64,000 nucleotides of DNA from Nakaseomyces glabratus. Taxonomy: Eukaryota > Ascomycota > Saccharomycetes > Saccharomycetales > Saccharomycetaceae. The stretch covers positions 434,001-498,000 of the forward strand of contig NC_088958.1 in NCBI RefSeq assembly GCF_010111755.1. The letters are read 5' to 3'. The stretch's first letter is position 1; each line of letters begins with the position of its first letter. This document shows, piece by piece, positions 40,342 to 51,878 of this stretch. The position numbers were made by a program, and so were the translations under genes. The notes beneath the pieces are model-generated. The model searched no databases and had not been told where the DNA came from. It worked only from the letters and a program-made list of their open reading frames with translations.

Positions 40342-40610
40342 TTTACTCATACCTTTTCGTTAAGTAGCAAATAGCTGCATGATAAAAGAGCTAGGATCCT
40401 GACATATCAATCTAATTACAACTTAACAGCAAGGTTCGAAAAAAATGATATACTTTTTAGTTCAGTACCATTGTGAATTCATGATTTATTTACTGTTATT
40501 TATGAATAATTATAAGAGGTTTTTGCGTGATTATAAAAGAATAAAGAAGCTAAAAAATTATAAACAAAGAGATGAACATTATAACTACAATCCGATTAAA
40601 TGCGTCATCT

Positions 40611-41648
40611 TCATTCCTTCCCGATATGTTTCAAGAATTTGTCGATTTCACCCGATGAGCCCAACCAGATGGAGGATTTGTCGTGAATGTGCTTTGGAAC
40701 CAGATCCAAGATACGTTCGCCCTGGTCATTAACTGCTTTACCACCGGCTTGTTCGACTAGGAATGCCATTGGGAAAGCTTCGTATAACAATCTTAATTTT
40801 CCATCTGGTTTCAATCTGTCTCCTGGATAACTGAACAAACCACCGTATAGGAATGTTCTGTGGACATCTGCGACCATAGCACCGATATAACGCAGAGAGT
40901 ATGGTTTACCCTTATTAGATTCTTGACCCTCTTTCAATGAGTCAATAAAAGAGACTATCAATTCATCCCAATACAATCTATTACCTTCATTCACGGAGTA
41001 AATTGGTCTTAGTTGAGGGATTCTCAAGTTTGGCTGAGTTAGGATAAATTCACCCAAATTAGTGTCCAATGTGAATCCGTCGACACCGTTACCCATAGTT
41101 AACATCAAGTGAGTTGAAGCACCGTACATGGCATAACATGCTGCGACCATGTCATGGCCTGACCTTAGAACATCCTTGATACTTCCTGTGGATCCCGGCA
41201 GCAGTTTAAAAATCGAGACAATAGTACCTACGGAGACACCTGCGTCCAAATTGGAAGAGCCATCGATAGGATCACAGCAGATAGCATATGTACCTGTCTC
41301 TGTTGGAAACACTATTAGGTCTTCTTGTTCCTCGGAAACCAACAGTTTGATGAAACCGCAACCTTTCATGGCATTGATAAAGATTTCATCACCCAGGACA
41401 TCCAATTTTTTTTGTTCATCACCAGTAGAGTTGGAAGCACCTGCTAGGCCGATCAAGTTAACCAGTTCTGCACGTCTGATAGTTTGTGAAATGAATTTGA
41501 ATGCAAATCCCAGAGCATTTAGCACTAGGGAGAAATCACCACGAGCGGTCTTGACAGTTTTTTGATTCTCAACGATAAACCTTGGCAAAGTGATGATATC
41601 GGTGTCGAAATCATCCATAGAGGCCCTTCTTTCCGTAGCAACTGGCAT
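40611..41648 (-). CDS. FBP1: Fructose-1,6-bisphosphatase
   Basis: The 345-residue enzyme hydrolyses fructose-1,6-bisphosphate in gluconeogenesis in the cytosol. It shows GDEIFINAM and CDPIDGSSNLDAGVSVG (metal and substrate site), and KLRLLYEAFPMAFLVEQAGG near the C-terminus. The N-terminus MPVATERRASMDDF keeps Pro2, the N-degron read by the GID ubiquitin ligase in S. cerevisiae, and an RRAS site at Ser10 like the protein kinase A site there. Glucose-induced phosphorylation and degradation are therefore expected. S. cerevisiae Fbp1 has 348 residues. The promoter carries a CSRE and Mig1-type sites. It is convergent with SLU7. Confidence 0.97.
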   Translation of the reverse strand: MPVATERRASMDDFDTDIITLPRFIVENQKTVKTARGDFSLVLNALGFAFKFISQTIRRAELVNLIGLAGASNSTGDEQKKLDVLGDEIFINAMKGCGFIKLLVSEEQEDLIVFPTETGTYAICCDPIDGSSNLDAGVSVGTIVSIFKLLPGSTGSIKDVLRSGHDMVAACYAMYGASTHLMLTMGNGVDGFTLDTNLGEFILTQPNLRIPQLRPIYSVNEGNRLYWDELIVSFIDSLKEGQESNKGKPYSLRYIGAMVADVHRTFLYGGLFSYPGDRLKPDGKLRLLYEAFPMAFLVEQAGGKAVNDQGERILDLVPKHIHDKSSIWLGSSGEIDKFLKHIGKE

Positions 41649-41787
41649 TTTTTCTATTTGTCTATTATTATTAGTATTATCTGATATTGATATAGTATGT
41701 ATTCAATGAATAAAAAAAAAAAGTGGTTCCTTAAACGTCAAATGAACAATGGCACATCCTAAGTTTTAGTTCTTTAGCACTTGTTCA

Positions 41788-41795
41788 TATATATA
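41788..41795 (-). promoter_or_regulatory. TATA box of FBP1
   Basis: TATATATA lies 140-147 bp upstream of the FBP1 ATG. Confidence 0.55.
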
Positions 41796-41891
41796 CCACT
41801 CAATAAGAAGTATAAGTAAATAGATACTATATACATAATACCGATTGCATTACATTATAGTTGATATTCCCCGGGCCTAGTAGCTAACACC

Positions 41892-41902
41892 CCATTGGTC
41901 CG
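41892..41902 (+). promoter_or_regulatory. Carbon source-responsive element (CSRE) of FBP1
   Basis: CCATTGGTCCG fits the CSRE consensus CCRTYSRNCCG at every position. It lies 244-254 bp upstream of the FBP1 ATG. CSREs bind Cat8 and Sip4 and activate gluconeogenic genes on non-fermentable carbon. On the minus strand the same bases contain CCAAT, the Hap2/3/4/5 core. A second CSRE with one mismatch (CTGTTCATCCG) is at 42349-42359. Confidence 0.75.
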
Positions 41903-42199
41903 ACTCTTCCGCACAGAAACCATAGTAAGACAAACGGTGTTTGTACTGGTGAGAATTCAATTATATAATGCTAGATACCTAATACCAAACAAAAAAAACT
42001 CCATTAATCCGAGACTAGTTTCTTTGTTTCTTTATAAAGGGAAAAATCCCAGGAAGAACCATGCAGGAAGAGTTGGACAGCCCATAGCTGGTGTACAACT
42101 GTACTTTGTGAACACTGTACAAGATATAAAGGGAGAACGTTCAGTATTTTAACTACTTGAGCTAGACAATCTATAGGCTGAAGGAGGGTATGCAGTATG

Positions 42200-42271
42200 T
42201 TATTGTGGGGGGGAAGGGCATTTATATCCACTGAGATGCCAGATATAAAGCGAGGAGATTTAATGGTGGGG
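42200..42271 (+). promoter_or_regulatory. Two Mig1-type repressor sites upstream of FBP1
   Basis: TTATTGTGGGG (42200-42210) and TAATGGTGGGG (42261-42271) both fit WWWWNSYGGGG, an AT box followed by a GC box. They lie about 550-625 bp upstream of FBP1. Glucose repression through Mig1 is the likely role. Confidence 0.5.
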
Positions 42272-42892
42272 CTGTTACATCCGGGGTGTTTTTGTTCGGC
42301 TGTTTCACTACTTGTCCCACCTTGACACATTTCTTCGCTGATCGATTTCTGTTCATCCGGGAATATGCGATTTTCGGATGTACATCCTTATCGTCCTGAA
42401 TGAGGTTATTATAACACCGGCATAGTACACTTTGGGCCTACCGAATGATAACTGGTTTGCGTGAATTACCGCAGTACCATCCGTTAGAGTGTAGCGGTAT
42501 TAAAAGGACCTATACAGCATTGAAATGAATTACGTAACATTCTGTATCAGTTTAGCGCATAGAACAATCGAGATCGTAGCAGATTGACAGATATCTGGTA
42601 GGAACTTGTCGGGAATAATACAGAAAGTGTAGGAATTACATACCATAAGAATAAGAAACAAGTACAGTCATAAGTAAAAAAAGGGGAGTTGATAAAAGTT
42701 GTAGGCAAACATATTCTGTATCTGAGCACTTGATAAATGTATGTTGAAGTACTCGACTGCAGTTTTCGCCGTTAGCGTGTGACCGTGCGTGTACAATGAA
42801 CAACCAAAACGTTCTCGTTCGTGTTGTGAGCACGTGACACAGTTTATATAGTTGATAATTCTCGATTTAAAGCGCGATAAAAGCGATTCATA

Positions 42893-42919
42893 AGCCGGGT
42901 AACTAAAAATAACCCGGCT
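42893..42919. promoter_or_regulatory. Inverted repeat containing a Reb1-type site
   Basis: AGCCGGGT (42893-42900) and ACCCGGCT (42912-42919) are perfect inverted copies around an 11-nt AT-rich spacer. The left arm runs into CGGGTAA (42896-42902), a Reb1 core. A CCG-based palindrome could also suit a Zn2Cys6 dimer. It lies in the FBP1-SEC61 gap. Confidence 0.55.
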
Positions 42920-44406
42920 GAGTACTTTCGTACCAAAAAAAGTGGGTTGACAGTTTTAGTAACATACCAGTATTGCTTTTGTGTATTGCCAAGCCGTTGA
43001 AGTCCCAGTAAGGTGTACAGTATTACACATATCTACATTATCTACATTGTATACTGCACAATTCCTCCAACATAATATAGTAAAAAAAAAAAAGACCGAA
43101 TTGTATCAACGGGTCAATTGATTCGATTTTACCGTCTATACAGTCCTAGAAGTTATCGATCTCTGTTGATCATCAGTTGCTCAAAGATATATCACACAAG
43201 ACAACTCAGATGATTACACCTGTCAAACTTGTCCTGATGAATGCATTCTAAATCTAGCACTCGTAGCCTTTCCTCCACAGAAGCAAGATTTTCTCTATGG
43301 AATTCTGTTTTCTTCCTTGTACTGAGACCAGAATGGATAGAGAAAAAAACCCATCATAACATACATGATGTAACTACGTGGTTTTATTTTCGAAATGTAT
43401 TTTTACTTACACCGTGTTTTTCACGTCGTCGATAAAACTGCAGCTACAACTCTACCCACGCCACAGACACACAGGGCCCTCCTACAGACACTACACTACA
43501 CAAAATACACCTATAACGAAGAAAAATGGCTCTGTTAGTGTGTGAGCAACCATGGGATTTAAGAGCCAGCCATGCTCATGTATGTGCAAGGGTTTCTCAC
43601 AAAGTCCAGATAAAACCACCGTACCCACTTTCATGACAATCCTTTTTTTTTTCTCTTTCAAGCTCTACTACTACATGTTCACTATAACAGAATCTCCTAT
43701 ACACAACCTTTTTGTACAATGCCAATCTTTTTCATTTCTTCCCTTGAAATCTCCTTCGAAATATACGTAACGGCCTTTTATAGGGTCTTCCTTTTGTTTT
43801 CTATTTTTTTTGCTACACCTTTTTCCACTTATTTTGTTTTGTAACAGTTGCTTACTATGACACTTCTTCTAAAAGCTGGTATCCTTCTCTGTCTTTCTCT
43901 CTTTTCCCCTTGCGTAAGTCCCTCTTTTTCTTGCCCTCTCAAGGTTCCCCTTCAATTTCTTCTATACTTTCTTGATGGAACAAAAAAGAGTTTGAAAAAA
44001 AAAAAAAATACTGTAGTGCTAACTATTCGAACAGCAAAGGAGAAAACAAAAACATTTCGAATTGAACAGCAAATACTTTTGGGCGAGTTAGGAAAATCCT
44101 TGAATGTCTTTCTTTTCTATATTTAATATAATAAATAGAATTGAATATATTGAACCTTTCCATAATTGTTTTTAGTACTGAGGTAGCAATTCTTTTGCAT
44201 TTGGATACCTAGAATACCAACAAACTTACAATTATTTAAAAGATTAAAGGCTTTTGAACCCAAACTCTGCTTTAAAGTCTCCCTTCCTTAAATTTTTCTT
44301 GTTCAATTTTTCATTCCAACGTTATAAGAAGGAAAATACTACAAGAAAACTCGATTCAAAGGAAGATAATAACAACACTCACTATTATACACACAACCTA
44401 CAACAA

Positions 44407-45846
44407 ATGTCTGACCGTATATTGAGTTTGTTCAAGCCATTTGAAGCTTTTCTACCAGAAGTTATTTCTCCAGAGAGAAAAGTTCCTTACAACCAGAAAT
44501 TGATATGGACAGGTGTGTCTTTGTTGATCTTCTTGGTCTTGGGTCAAATTCCACTATATGGTATTGTCTCCGCTGAGACTTCTGACCCACTGTACTGGTT
44601 AAGAGCCATGTTGGCTTCAAACAGAGGTACTCTAATGGAATTGGGTGTTTCACCTATCATTACTTCTTCCATGATCTTCCAATTCTTGCAAGGTACTCAA
44701 TTATTGCAAGTTTCCCTAGACAGTAAGGAGGACCGTGAACTGTACCAAATTGCTCAGAAAGTTTGTGCCATCATCTTGACTTTCGGACAGGCTTTGGTCG
44801 TCGTTATGACTGGTAACTACGGTTCTCCATCTGACTTGGGTATTGCCATTTCCCTTTTGTTGATCTTTCAATTGATGTTTGCCTCCTTCATTGTCCTATT
44901 ACTGGATGAATTGTTGACTAAGGGTTACGGTTTAGGCTCCGGTATTTCCTTGTTCACTGCTACTAACATCGCTGAAAACATCTTCTGGAAGGCCTTTGCT
45001 CCAACCACTGTTAACTCTGGTCGTGGTAAGGAGTTCGAAGGTGCTGTCATCGCGTTCTTCCACCTGTTGGCTGTTAGAAAAGATAAGAAGAGAGCACTTG
45101 TTGAAGCCTTCTACAGAGAAAACTTACCAAACATGTTCCAAGTCATTGCTACTGTTTTTGTCTTCTTATTTGTTCTATACTTGCAAGGTTTCCGTTACGA
45201 GTTGCCAGTTAAGTCTACCAAGGTTAGAGGTCAAATGGCTATCTACCCAATCAAGTTATTTTACACTTCCAACACTCCAATTATGTTGCAAAGTGCCCTT
45301 TCTTCTAACATCTTCTTAATTTCCCAAATTTTGTTCCAAAAGTACCCATCCAACCCAGTTATCCGTTTGTTCGGTGTTTGGGGTATTAGACCAGGTACTA
45401 ACGGTCCTCAAGTCCCATTGTCTGGTATTTCTTACTACTTACAACCAATTGGTTCTTTGAAGATGGCCCTATTGGACCCAATCAAGACCGTTATCTACAC
45501 TGCATTTGTTCTTGGTACTTGTGCTTTGTTCTCCAAGACCTGGATTGAAATCTCTGGTACTAGTGCCAAGGATGTTGCTAAGCAATTCAAGGAACAAGGT
45601 ATGGTCATTAATGGTAAGAGGGAAACATCTGTCTACAAGGAATTGAAGAAGATCATTCCAACTGCTGCTGCTTTTGGTGGTGCTACCATTGGTGCTTTAT
45701 CTGTTGGTTCTGATCTTCTAGGTGCCTTGGGTTCTGGTGCTTCCATCTTATTGGCTACCACTACCATTTACGGTTACTACGAAGTTGCTGCCAAAGAAGG
45801 TGGCTTCACTAAAAACTTAGTGAACGGTTTCTCTGAGATGATGTAA
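44407..45846 (+). CDS. SEC61: Sec61 translocon channel subunit
   Basis: The 479-residue membrane protein is the pore-forming subunit of the ER protein-conducting channel, with ten membrane helices. It begins [20 protein letters not shown], and [20 protein letters not shown] leads into the first helix. The plug region ([24 protein letters not shown]), [29 protein letters not shown] and the C-terminal [15 protein letters not shown] all match S. cerevisiae Sec61 (480 residues). Codon bias is strong. The ATG at 44407 is the first in frame; the open frame upstream has no ATG. The gene points away from FBP1, whereas both are on the same strand in S. cerevisiae. Confidence 0.98.
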   Translation: MSDRILSLFKPFEAFLPEVISPERKVPYNQKLIWTGVSLLIFLVLGQIPLYGIVSAETSDPLYWLRAMLASNRGTLMELGVSPIITSSMIFQFLQGTQLLQVSLDSKEDRELYQIAQKVCAIILTFGQALVVVMTGNYGSPSDLGIAISLLLIFQLMFASFIVLLLDELLTKGYGLGSGISLFTATNIAENIFWKAFAPTTVNSGRGKEFEGAVIAFFHLLAVRKDKKRALVEAFYRENLPNMFQVIATVFVFLFVLYLQGFRYELPVKSTKVRGQMAIYPIKLFYTSNTPIMLQSALSSNIFLISQILFQKYPSNPVIRLFGVWGIRPGTNGPQVPLSGISYYLQPIGSLKMALLDPIKTVIYTAFVLGTCALFSKTWIEISGTSAKDVAKQFKEQGMVINGKRETSVYKELKKIIPTAAAFGGATIGALSVGSDLLGALGSGASILLATTTIYGYYEVAAKEGGFTKNLVNGFSEMM

Positions 45847-48052
45847 TAAGAGAATCTATCAACTATAGTATACAATTTCTAAATTTGAAATCTTCCTTAT
45901 ATTCAAATTCAATTTATAAAATAAATTTTAATGAACCCAATATTTGTTTTAAAAGGAACATATTTATGAGGTATATGTTTTTCATCTTCTTCGTATAATA
46001 TGGCTATTAAGAATACAAAACTGCTCAATAACTATCATTCAAAACAATTAAAAGGAATATCCTTTGACAATAAACTTTAAAATTATTCTGAAGAAACTAT
46101 CCACCGATTTTTCTATTAACTTGACCACTGAAGCATAGTTTTGATTATCCTGGTTTCGTTTTTTTATTCATTACCCTAATTGTTGCTTTTACCTGTATTT
46201 TGATAATCTCGTGAAAGTTTGTACTATTTTGCATTGAAAATCTGATGAGAGGATTAACCAAAACGAAAATAGTCCATATAAACTGATCCTTAGACTAGCA
46301 TATGGTTATTTGCATTGGACAAAATTATATTGAAATCGTTATATAGTTTCATTCATACTTGTACTTAAATTAATATATTATAAGAAAAATATAAACGCTA
46401 CATAAAAAAGGCTACTGGAATGCTTTCTAATGATACCTTTACCAATTAAATTAGCACAAATTAAGTGATTAATTTGGTATTCATATAACTTTTTGTTTGT
46501 TTTGTTATTCTCCCAGAGTTTGGATTTAGTTGTATTATTAAGTAAAGACAATAATAAGCCTTCACCGAATATGCTATAGTGTTCAGATCAATTATGCTTG
46601 TGGTATCACTTCTTCTACAATATAATCCATAGTTGTATTATAAATTCACCATGGAAACGAAAATATATAGTGATTCATAATGAAACATAGGTGGATTGGG
46701 TTCATAATGAAAGGTTAACTAACTATCTAAAAATAGTATCTCTTTCAAATTCTAGTTTTACAATAGATGATATTTACTGATACAAATAAGAAGATAAGAA
46801 AGTACTTTAAATAAATGACTTTTGTGATATGTACTATAATAATTAATGCCTTTCTTAATAACATTTGAGCGCTTGTCTACCAAATAAGTAAATGCAAATC
46901 ATTTGTCGCAATATATTTTATTTGAATTTAACTCTCGTCGAGGGACATATTCAATAAATATGCCTCGCTATATTGGGATTTTTCTCATTTATTGCTCTTA
47001 ATACCCATTTCCTATTTCGTGCATCTTGTCCATGCTGCCTCAGACGAAATATGAGGCAAAGAGTTCTAAAAAAATTAAATATACCAGCACCCTCTCAAGG
47101 GACTTATAGAAGCACTACTTGGAGGTAAATTAAATTGCCTGTAATCAATTAGTTTACCCTCTCTCCAACTTATTCTGAGAAGGAGGAATAAATTAGTTTG
47201 GTTCAGTCTTACCCACACCCACCGAAGGGCAAAAAGTTCTTTAACCGTATTGAAGTAAATGATCAGAAGTAGTGCATCTTCATTAAAAAAACCTTCCTAC
47301 TACCGATTCTTGGTAAAATGAAGCAAGGGTTTTTGTCTTGGTCATAAGACAATGGATTGATAGAGGCAAGTGCTTGTACCTTTCTATATTTTCGAAATCA
47401 TTTCTTACATCGCACTATATGTATTGCAGTTATTTGTGCAGCCAGTGTGGTCCTTCACAGTATTCTAAATATTTGTATGCTATTGTCAAAGGAACCTTGA
47501 AAACGAAAAAAATTTGGCTGCTACTTTTGTAGGTACTGCCAAGGCTTGTATTGCAAACTTCATTTCTAAATATAACAAAAAGAGAAACACCGTATGGATT
47601 GCATGCAACAATACTCTAGGGTTTTTCGTTCCTGATAAAAGTGGCATTGTCAAATGATTCTCTTGATGATTCAATTTACTAAGAAGCTGGTATTTACATA
47701 ACAGACTGAGCACATTTTTTCATTAATGTAGTGGAAATAAGCCAAGTTCGAGACCTTTGTTGCTTTGGTATGGTGATAGTAATACCTGACCCCACTCTTT
47801 GCTACAAATAACAATTCTTTCTTGAGACTCGAGAATACATATATAAATGTACACTTGGAAGTAATATTTCAACATTCATTCACTTATAAATTATCTGTAT
47901 TGCTAATATTTTTAGTTGTGTTCGCTTTTATAAACGCTATCAACCAATTAAGGCACTCTTATCTGACATACAATATTAGATAAGTAGTATTTATTACTAA
48001 GCCATCCAGCTACTCTCTATTTCAACAGAAATTCAAATAAAAAGTCACTATT
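45847..48052. other. Long intergenic region, SEC61 3' end to PSA1
   Basis: This 2206-bp gap separates two genes in tandem. It is AT-rich in the first kilobase. A 7-bp hairpin (TGCCTCA at 47036-47042, TGAGGCA at 47052-47058) sits in a more GC-balanced patch, and a TTTCGTG (SCB-like) element lies at 47015-47021. A PSA1 TATA element, TATATAAA, is at 47840-47847, about 205 bp upstream of its ATG. I recognise no tRNA or protein gene. A noncoding RNA or a decayed gene is possible. Confidence 0.5.
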
Positions 48053-49138
48053 ATGAAAGGTTTAATTCTAGTTGGTGGATATGGTACTAGATTGAGGCCA
48101 TTGACTCTATCTGTTCCAAAACCCCTGGTCGAATTCTGTAACAGGCCAATGATTTTGCATCAAATTGAGGCTCTAGCTGAAGCTGGTGTAACTGATATTG
48201 TTTTGGCTGTTAATTACAGACCAGAAGTAATGGTTGACACGCTGAAGAAATATGAGAAGGAATATGGCGTGAACATCACCTTTTCTGTTGAGACAGAACC
48301 TCTAGGAACCGCAGGTCCATTAAAATTGGCAGAGAAAATTCTGAAAAAGGACAACTCTCCATTTTTTGTCCTCAACTCTGATGTAATCTGCGAGTACCCA
48401 TTCAAAGAACTTGCCGAATTCCATAAATCACATGGCGGTAAAGGAACAATTGTTGCTACAAAGGTCGATGAACCTTCCAAATATGGTGTTATTGTTCATG
48501 ACTTGGGTACTCCAAATTTGATTGATAGATTTGTTGAAAAACCAAAGGAATTCGTTGGTAACAGAATTAATGCTGGTTTATATATTTTAAACCCAGAGGT
48601 CATTGATTTGATAGAGATGAAACCAACTTCCATAGAAACAGAGACTTTCCCAAAGTTGGTGAATGAAAAGTCCCTGTACACTTTTGATTTAGAGGGTTTT
48701 TGGATGGATGTCGGTCAACCAAAGGATTTCCTGGCTGGTACAGGACTCTATCTACAATCTTTGTCAAGAAGACATCCAGAGAAATTATCGACCGGAAGCA
48801 ATATTGTCAGCAACGCCATCATTGACCCAACGGCCAAAATATCTCCTGATGCCAAAATTGGTCCAGATGTTGTAATTGGTCCAAATTGTGTCATTGGTTC
48901 AGGTGTAAGAATTGTTAGATCAGTACTTCTAAAGAATTGTGTGGTCAAGGAAAATTCCTTAATCAAAGACACTATTGTGGGCTGGGATTCTACCATTGGC
49001 AGATGGTGCCGTCTAGAAGGTTGTGCAGTACTTGGTCATGATGTTGCAGTCAAGGATGAAGTTTATGTGAATGGTGCTAAGGTTTTACCTCACAAGTCGA
49101 TTTCTGCCAACGTTCCCTCCGAAGCTATTATTATGTAA
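48053..49138 (+). CDS. PSA1: GDP-mannose pyrophosphorylase
   Basis: The 361-residue enzyme makes GDP-mannose from mannose-1-phosphate and GTP in the cytosol, for protein glycosylation, GPI anchors and cell-wall mannan. The nucleotidyltransferase signature GTRLRPLT is at residues 11-18, with VPKPLVEF directly after. [16 protein letters not shown] lies in the substrate region. The C-terminal third shows left-handed beta-helix hexapeptide repeats ([20 protein letters not shown]). The length equals S. cerevisiae Psa1 (361 residues). In S. cerevisiae it is YDL055C, on another chromosome from SEC61 and CSR1. Confidence 0.97.
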   Translation: MKGLILVGGYGTRLRPLTLSVPKPLVEFCNRPMILHQIEALAEAGVTDIVLAVNYRPEVMVDTLKKYEKEYGVNITFSVETEPLGTAGPLKLAEKILKKDNSPFFVLNSDVICEYPFKELAEFHKSHGGKGTIVATKVDEPSKYGVIVHDLGTPNLIDRFVEKPKEFVGNRINAGLYILNPEVIDLIEMKPTSIETETFPKLVNEKSLYTFDLEGFWMDVGQPKDFLAGTGLYLQSLSRRHPEKLSTGSNIVSNAIIDPTAKISPDAKIGPDVVIGPNCVIGSGVRIVRSVLLKNCVVKENSLIKDTIVGWDSTIGRWCRLEGCAVLGHDVAVKDEVYVNGAKVLPHKSISANVPSEAIIM

Positions 49139-50061
49139 AATCTCAATGGCGCTTCTAGGTGTCTTTTCGAATTAGAATTTCTTTGTTTCACATGGACAAA
49201 AAGTCAAGAAATAGCAATACGCAACATAGTATCTATTACATCACTTAATTAATCACCAAATTTAATACTTGTAGTTCATATGTATGCTATAATAAAACCG
49301 AAACACCTTTCGATTTGCTCAACCATTGTTATCATGGCGTATCATTGGGGGAAAAAATAGTCAAGCAATACATTGTTGAATTGATTTACGAATGTTGTTA
49401 AATTTATCCGAGAATCTGACCCCTCACCCTAAAAAAGTTGGTGTTTTGCAACAAACCACTACGCGATTGTTTCTCTATGAATCCCTATTTTCATCAGACA
49501 CGGAAAAACTCTGATATTTAGGGCTACCAAAATATTTAAGCCCTAATTTGCAACAATACGATGGTGTATCGTTTAAGTGAGAAGTTTGCTGGAAAATTAT
49601 AAGCTAATGAGACTAAAAGTTATGTGGCTTGTTTGGTAACTGACTTGATCATAATGTCAATGTTGGTCCTTTGTTGGGTTTTATCATTAATTCACCCTCT
49701 TTTTGCTTGAATTGCTGCCTCTTGTATTATTTTTATTGGTATTATTTATTCTTCATCTCTCAAGATGATAAATATAATAGACCAATTTTCACCACTCTCT
49801 GTTTTAATCCGTCATTAACTTCTTTTCTTTAATAGTTATATAAATTATTTATCAAGCAGTATATATAGCTTTTGGATCATAGTAGCACTACCCGAATATC
49901 AGGCTATACCAACCGAAAGTAGCAGAAACGTCAACAGTTATATTGACATTTCTAGCCAAAGCTCCTAACCTACAACTTACTTTTGGAAAATATTACATTA
50001 CTATTAGAACTAGTTTCAATATTTCGTCTTTTTTTGTTAGAATTATTTAAAGTTTTTCAAA
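49139..50061. other. Intergenic region, PSA1 3' end to CSR1
   Basis: These 923 bp contain a TATATATA element at 49860-49867, about 195-200 bp upstream of CSR1, and T runs. No gene is seen. Confidence 0.5.
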
Positions 50062-51420
50062 ATGACCACCAGTAAAGATACAATGTCAAGCAACAAGAAA
50101 GAAAGTCATTTGCCGTTGGAAAGAGAGGTTGTTTTAAGCCCTGAGAAAGAGCTGTTGTTAAAGCAAGCCTGGGTATATCTGTTGCAACTATGGGGAGTTT
50201 CTGTAAACGGTGATATTGTATTTAAAGATGCGCATCACGGTGACATCGACGGTTTAAGCACTCAAATGTCAGCCTTGAGTACAGGCTCTAGTGAACCCAA
50301 AAAAAAGAAGACATCCCTATTTGGAAGGCTAACTGGTTCTGACCATCATGACACTTCTAAACATGCAACACATGAAACCGAACATCATACCCGTCACACT
50401 CAGATACCTTACGTCAAGGATGGAGTTCATCCAGAGTTCACAAAATTGGAATTAGATTCAAAAGCCACCTATAAAGAGTTTTGGGAATCTTTAAGATTGG
50501 AGCCCGCTGATCCAAATATTTTGAGATTTCTAAAAGCTAGAAAGTGGCATATGGATAAAACAATACACATGATTGCAAAGGATATGAGCTGGAGAACAAA
50601 ATCGGGATATGATATCAATAGCATACTGGATGGCGGAGAATATGAATTTGTTAAAACGAAGAAAAAAGGTGTTATAAAGAACTTAGAGCTACAAAAAGCA
50701 ATTGTTGCAGGAAAGGATAAAGATGGCAAGCCATATATTCTAGCACGTCCAAAATTGCATTACTCAAGTGACCAAACTGAAGAAGAGATTGAAAAGTATG
50801 CATTGCTTGTAATTGAGCAGGCGAAACTATTTTTAAGACCACCTGAAATTGCACAATGTAGCATTGTTTTTGATTTAGGGGGCTTCTCAATGTCGAACAT
50901 GGATTATGGTCCTGTAAAGTTTTTGATTACTTGCTTTGAAGCCCATTATCCCGAATGTTTAGCTCACTTATTTATTCACAAGGCGCCTTGGATATTTACT
51001 CCAATTTGGAACATTGTCAAAAATTGGCTTGATCCCACAGTTGCCACTAAAATTACATTTACCAAGAATGTAGAGGAATTGGCTAGATATATTGATATAA
51101 AACAAATTCCAACATATTTAGGGGGAGAGTTAGACTTGGACATGGAACATTATGAAATGCCAGATGGTAGTAAGGATGAATTGCTGAGAGATGAAGAAAC
51201 ACGTGATAAATTACTGAAAGAAAGGGAACAACTAATCCAGAACTTCCTAAAACTAACTGCTGAATGGATAGAAAGTGATGATAATGAAAAACAGAGCATT
51301 TCCATAAGAAATAAAAGGGCATTAGCTTCTGAGAAAATTACCCAAAATTATATTCAAATTGATCCATATATAAGATCGCGTTCGGCATACGATATCAGCG
51401 GAGCCCTAGTTCTACAATAA
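50062..51420 (+). CDS. CSR1: Sec14-family phosphatidylinositol transfer protein Csr1
   Basis: The 452-residue protein has a CRAL-TRIO N-terminal helical part with NILRFLKARKWHMDKTIHMI (about residues 153-172) and a CRAL-TRIO lipid-binding domain that follows. The domain shows IVFDLGGFSMSNMDYGPVKF, HYPECLAHLFIHKAPWIFTP and IKQIPTYLGGEL. It matches S. cerevisiae Csr1/Sfh2 (408 residues), a Sec14 homologue that binds phosphatidylinositol and supports phospholipase D regulation and lipid metabolism. The extra length comes from a His/Lys-rich low-complexity linker near residues 70-115. The neighbour CTF3 is the same as in S. cerevisiae. Confidence 0.92.
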   Translation: MTTSKDTMSSNKKESHLPLEREVVLSPEKELLLKQAWVYLLQLWGVSVNGDIVFKDAHHGDIDGLSTQMSALSTGSSEPKKKKTSLFGRLTGSDHHDTSKHATHETEHHTRHTQIPYVKDGVHPEFTKLELDSKATYKEFWESLRLEPADPNILRFLKARKWHMDKTIHMIAKDMSWRTKSGYDINSILDGGEYEFVKTKKKGVIKNLELQKAIVAGKDKDGKPYILARPKLHYSSDQTEEEIEKYALLVIEQAKLFLRPPEIAQCSIVFDLGGFSMSNMDYGPVKFLITCFEAHYPECLAHLFIHKAPWIFTPIWNIVKNWLDPTVATKITFTKNVEELARYIDIKQIPTYLGGELDLDMEHYEMPDGSKDELLRDEETRDKLLKEREQLIQNFLKLTAEWIESDDNEKQSISIRNKRALASEKITQNYIQIDPYIRSRSAYDISGALVLQ

Positions 51421-51878
51421 CGAAAAGTCACCTTAACAAGAAATTGACTACTTTATTATTCAAAAATATAGCCTTTGTTGTTGTATCTTTTTCTGTAATA
51501 TGACTATGGTGATAGTAGATATTATTTATATTTATTATGTAAACACGCGATGGATTAAAATAACTGTATCAATGCATTTCTTATCCTTAATTTTCGCATT
51601 GTTTACATTTCCACGTTCAAAACTACGTGTAAACTAAGAAAAACATTCGATGAGCATATATCTTAATGAGTTAAGTTGGAAATGACTATTGCATGAGTGA
51701 ATAACAATATTAATTCTCCAAAGAAACGAGCTAATATTCGTTCAATCGATAACTATATAAACAAATTATTATTTTAATCAATACAAAATAACCTATAGAG
51801 CAATTTTATGTTGTACATTGCTGCAACGTTTCTAATTTGAAAAAACTCTCCGAAGAATATAAAGACTAATAGCTCTTT
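51421..51878. other. Intergenic region, CSR1 3' end to CTF3
   Basis: These 458 bp are AT-rich with no recognised element or gene. Confidence 0.5.

Larger units (their letters stand above)
41649..44406. other. Very long divergent intergenic region, FBP1 and SEC61
   Basis: This 2758-bp gap is the longest in the window. The left 750 bp hold the FBP1 elements listed separately. A CACGTGAC (Cbf1-like) site at 42831-42838 and a Reb1-type inverted repeat at 42893-42919 lie in the middle. The right third is CT-rich with T and A runs, which fits a SEC61 promoter. ORFs inside are low-complexity. No tRNA or known RNA is recognised, but a noncoding RNA cannot be excluded. Confidence 0.55.

Noticed and set aside
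42831..42838. CACGTGAC as a possible centromere CDEI
   Set aside because: No AT-only CDEII of about 80 bp and no CDEIII (TGTTT...TTTCCGAA) follow in the required direction.
43848..44126. 92-codon ORF upstream of SEC61
   Set aside because: It is low-complexity sequence from CT-rich and A-run promoter DNA.
47746..47754. GTTCGAGAC, which looks like a tRNA B box
   Set aside because: T-stem arms are not complementary and no A box lies upstream.
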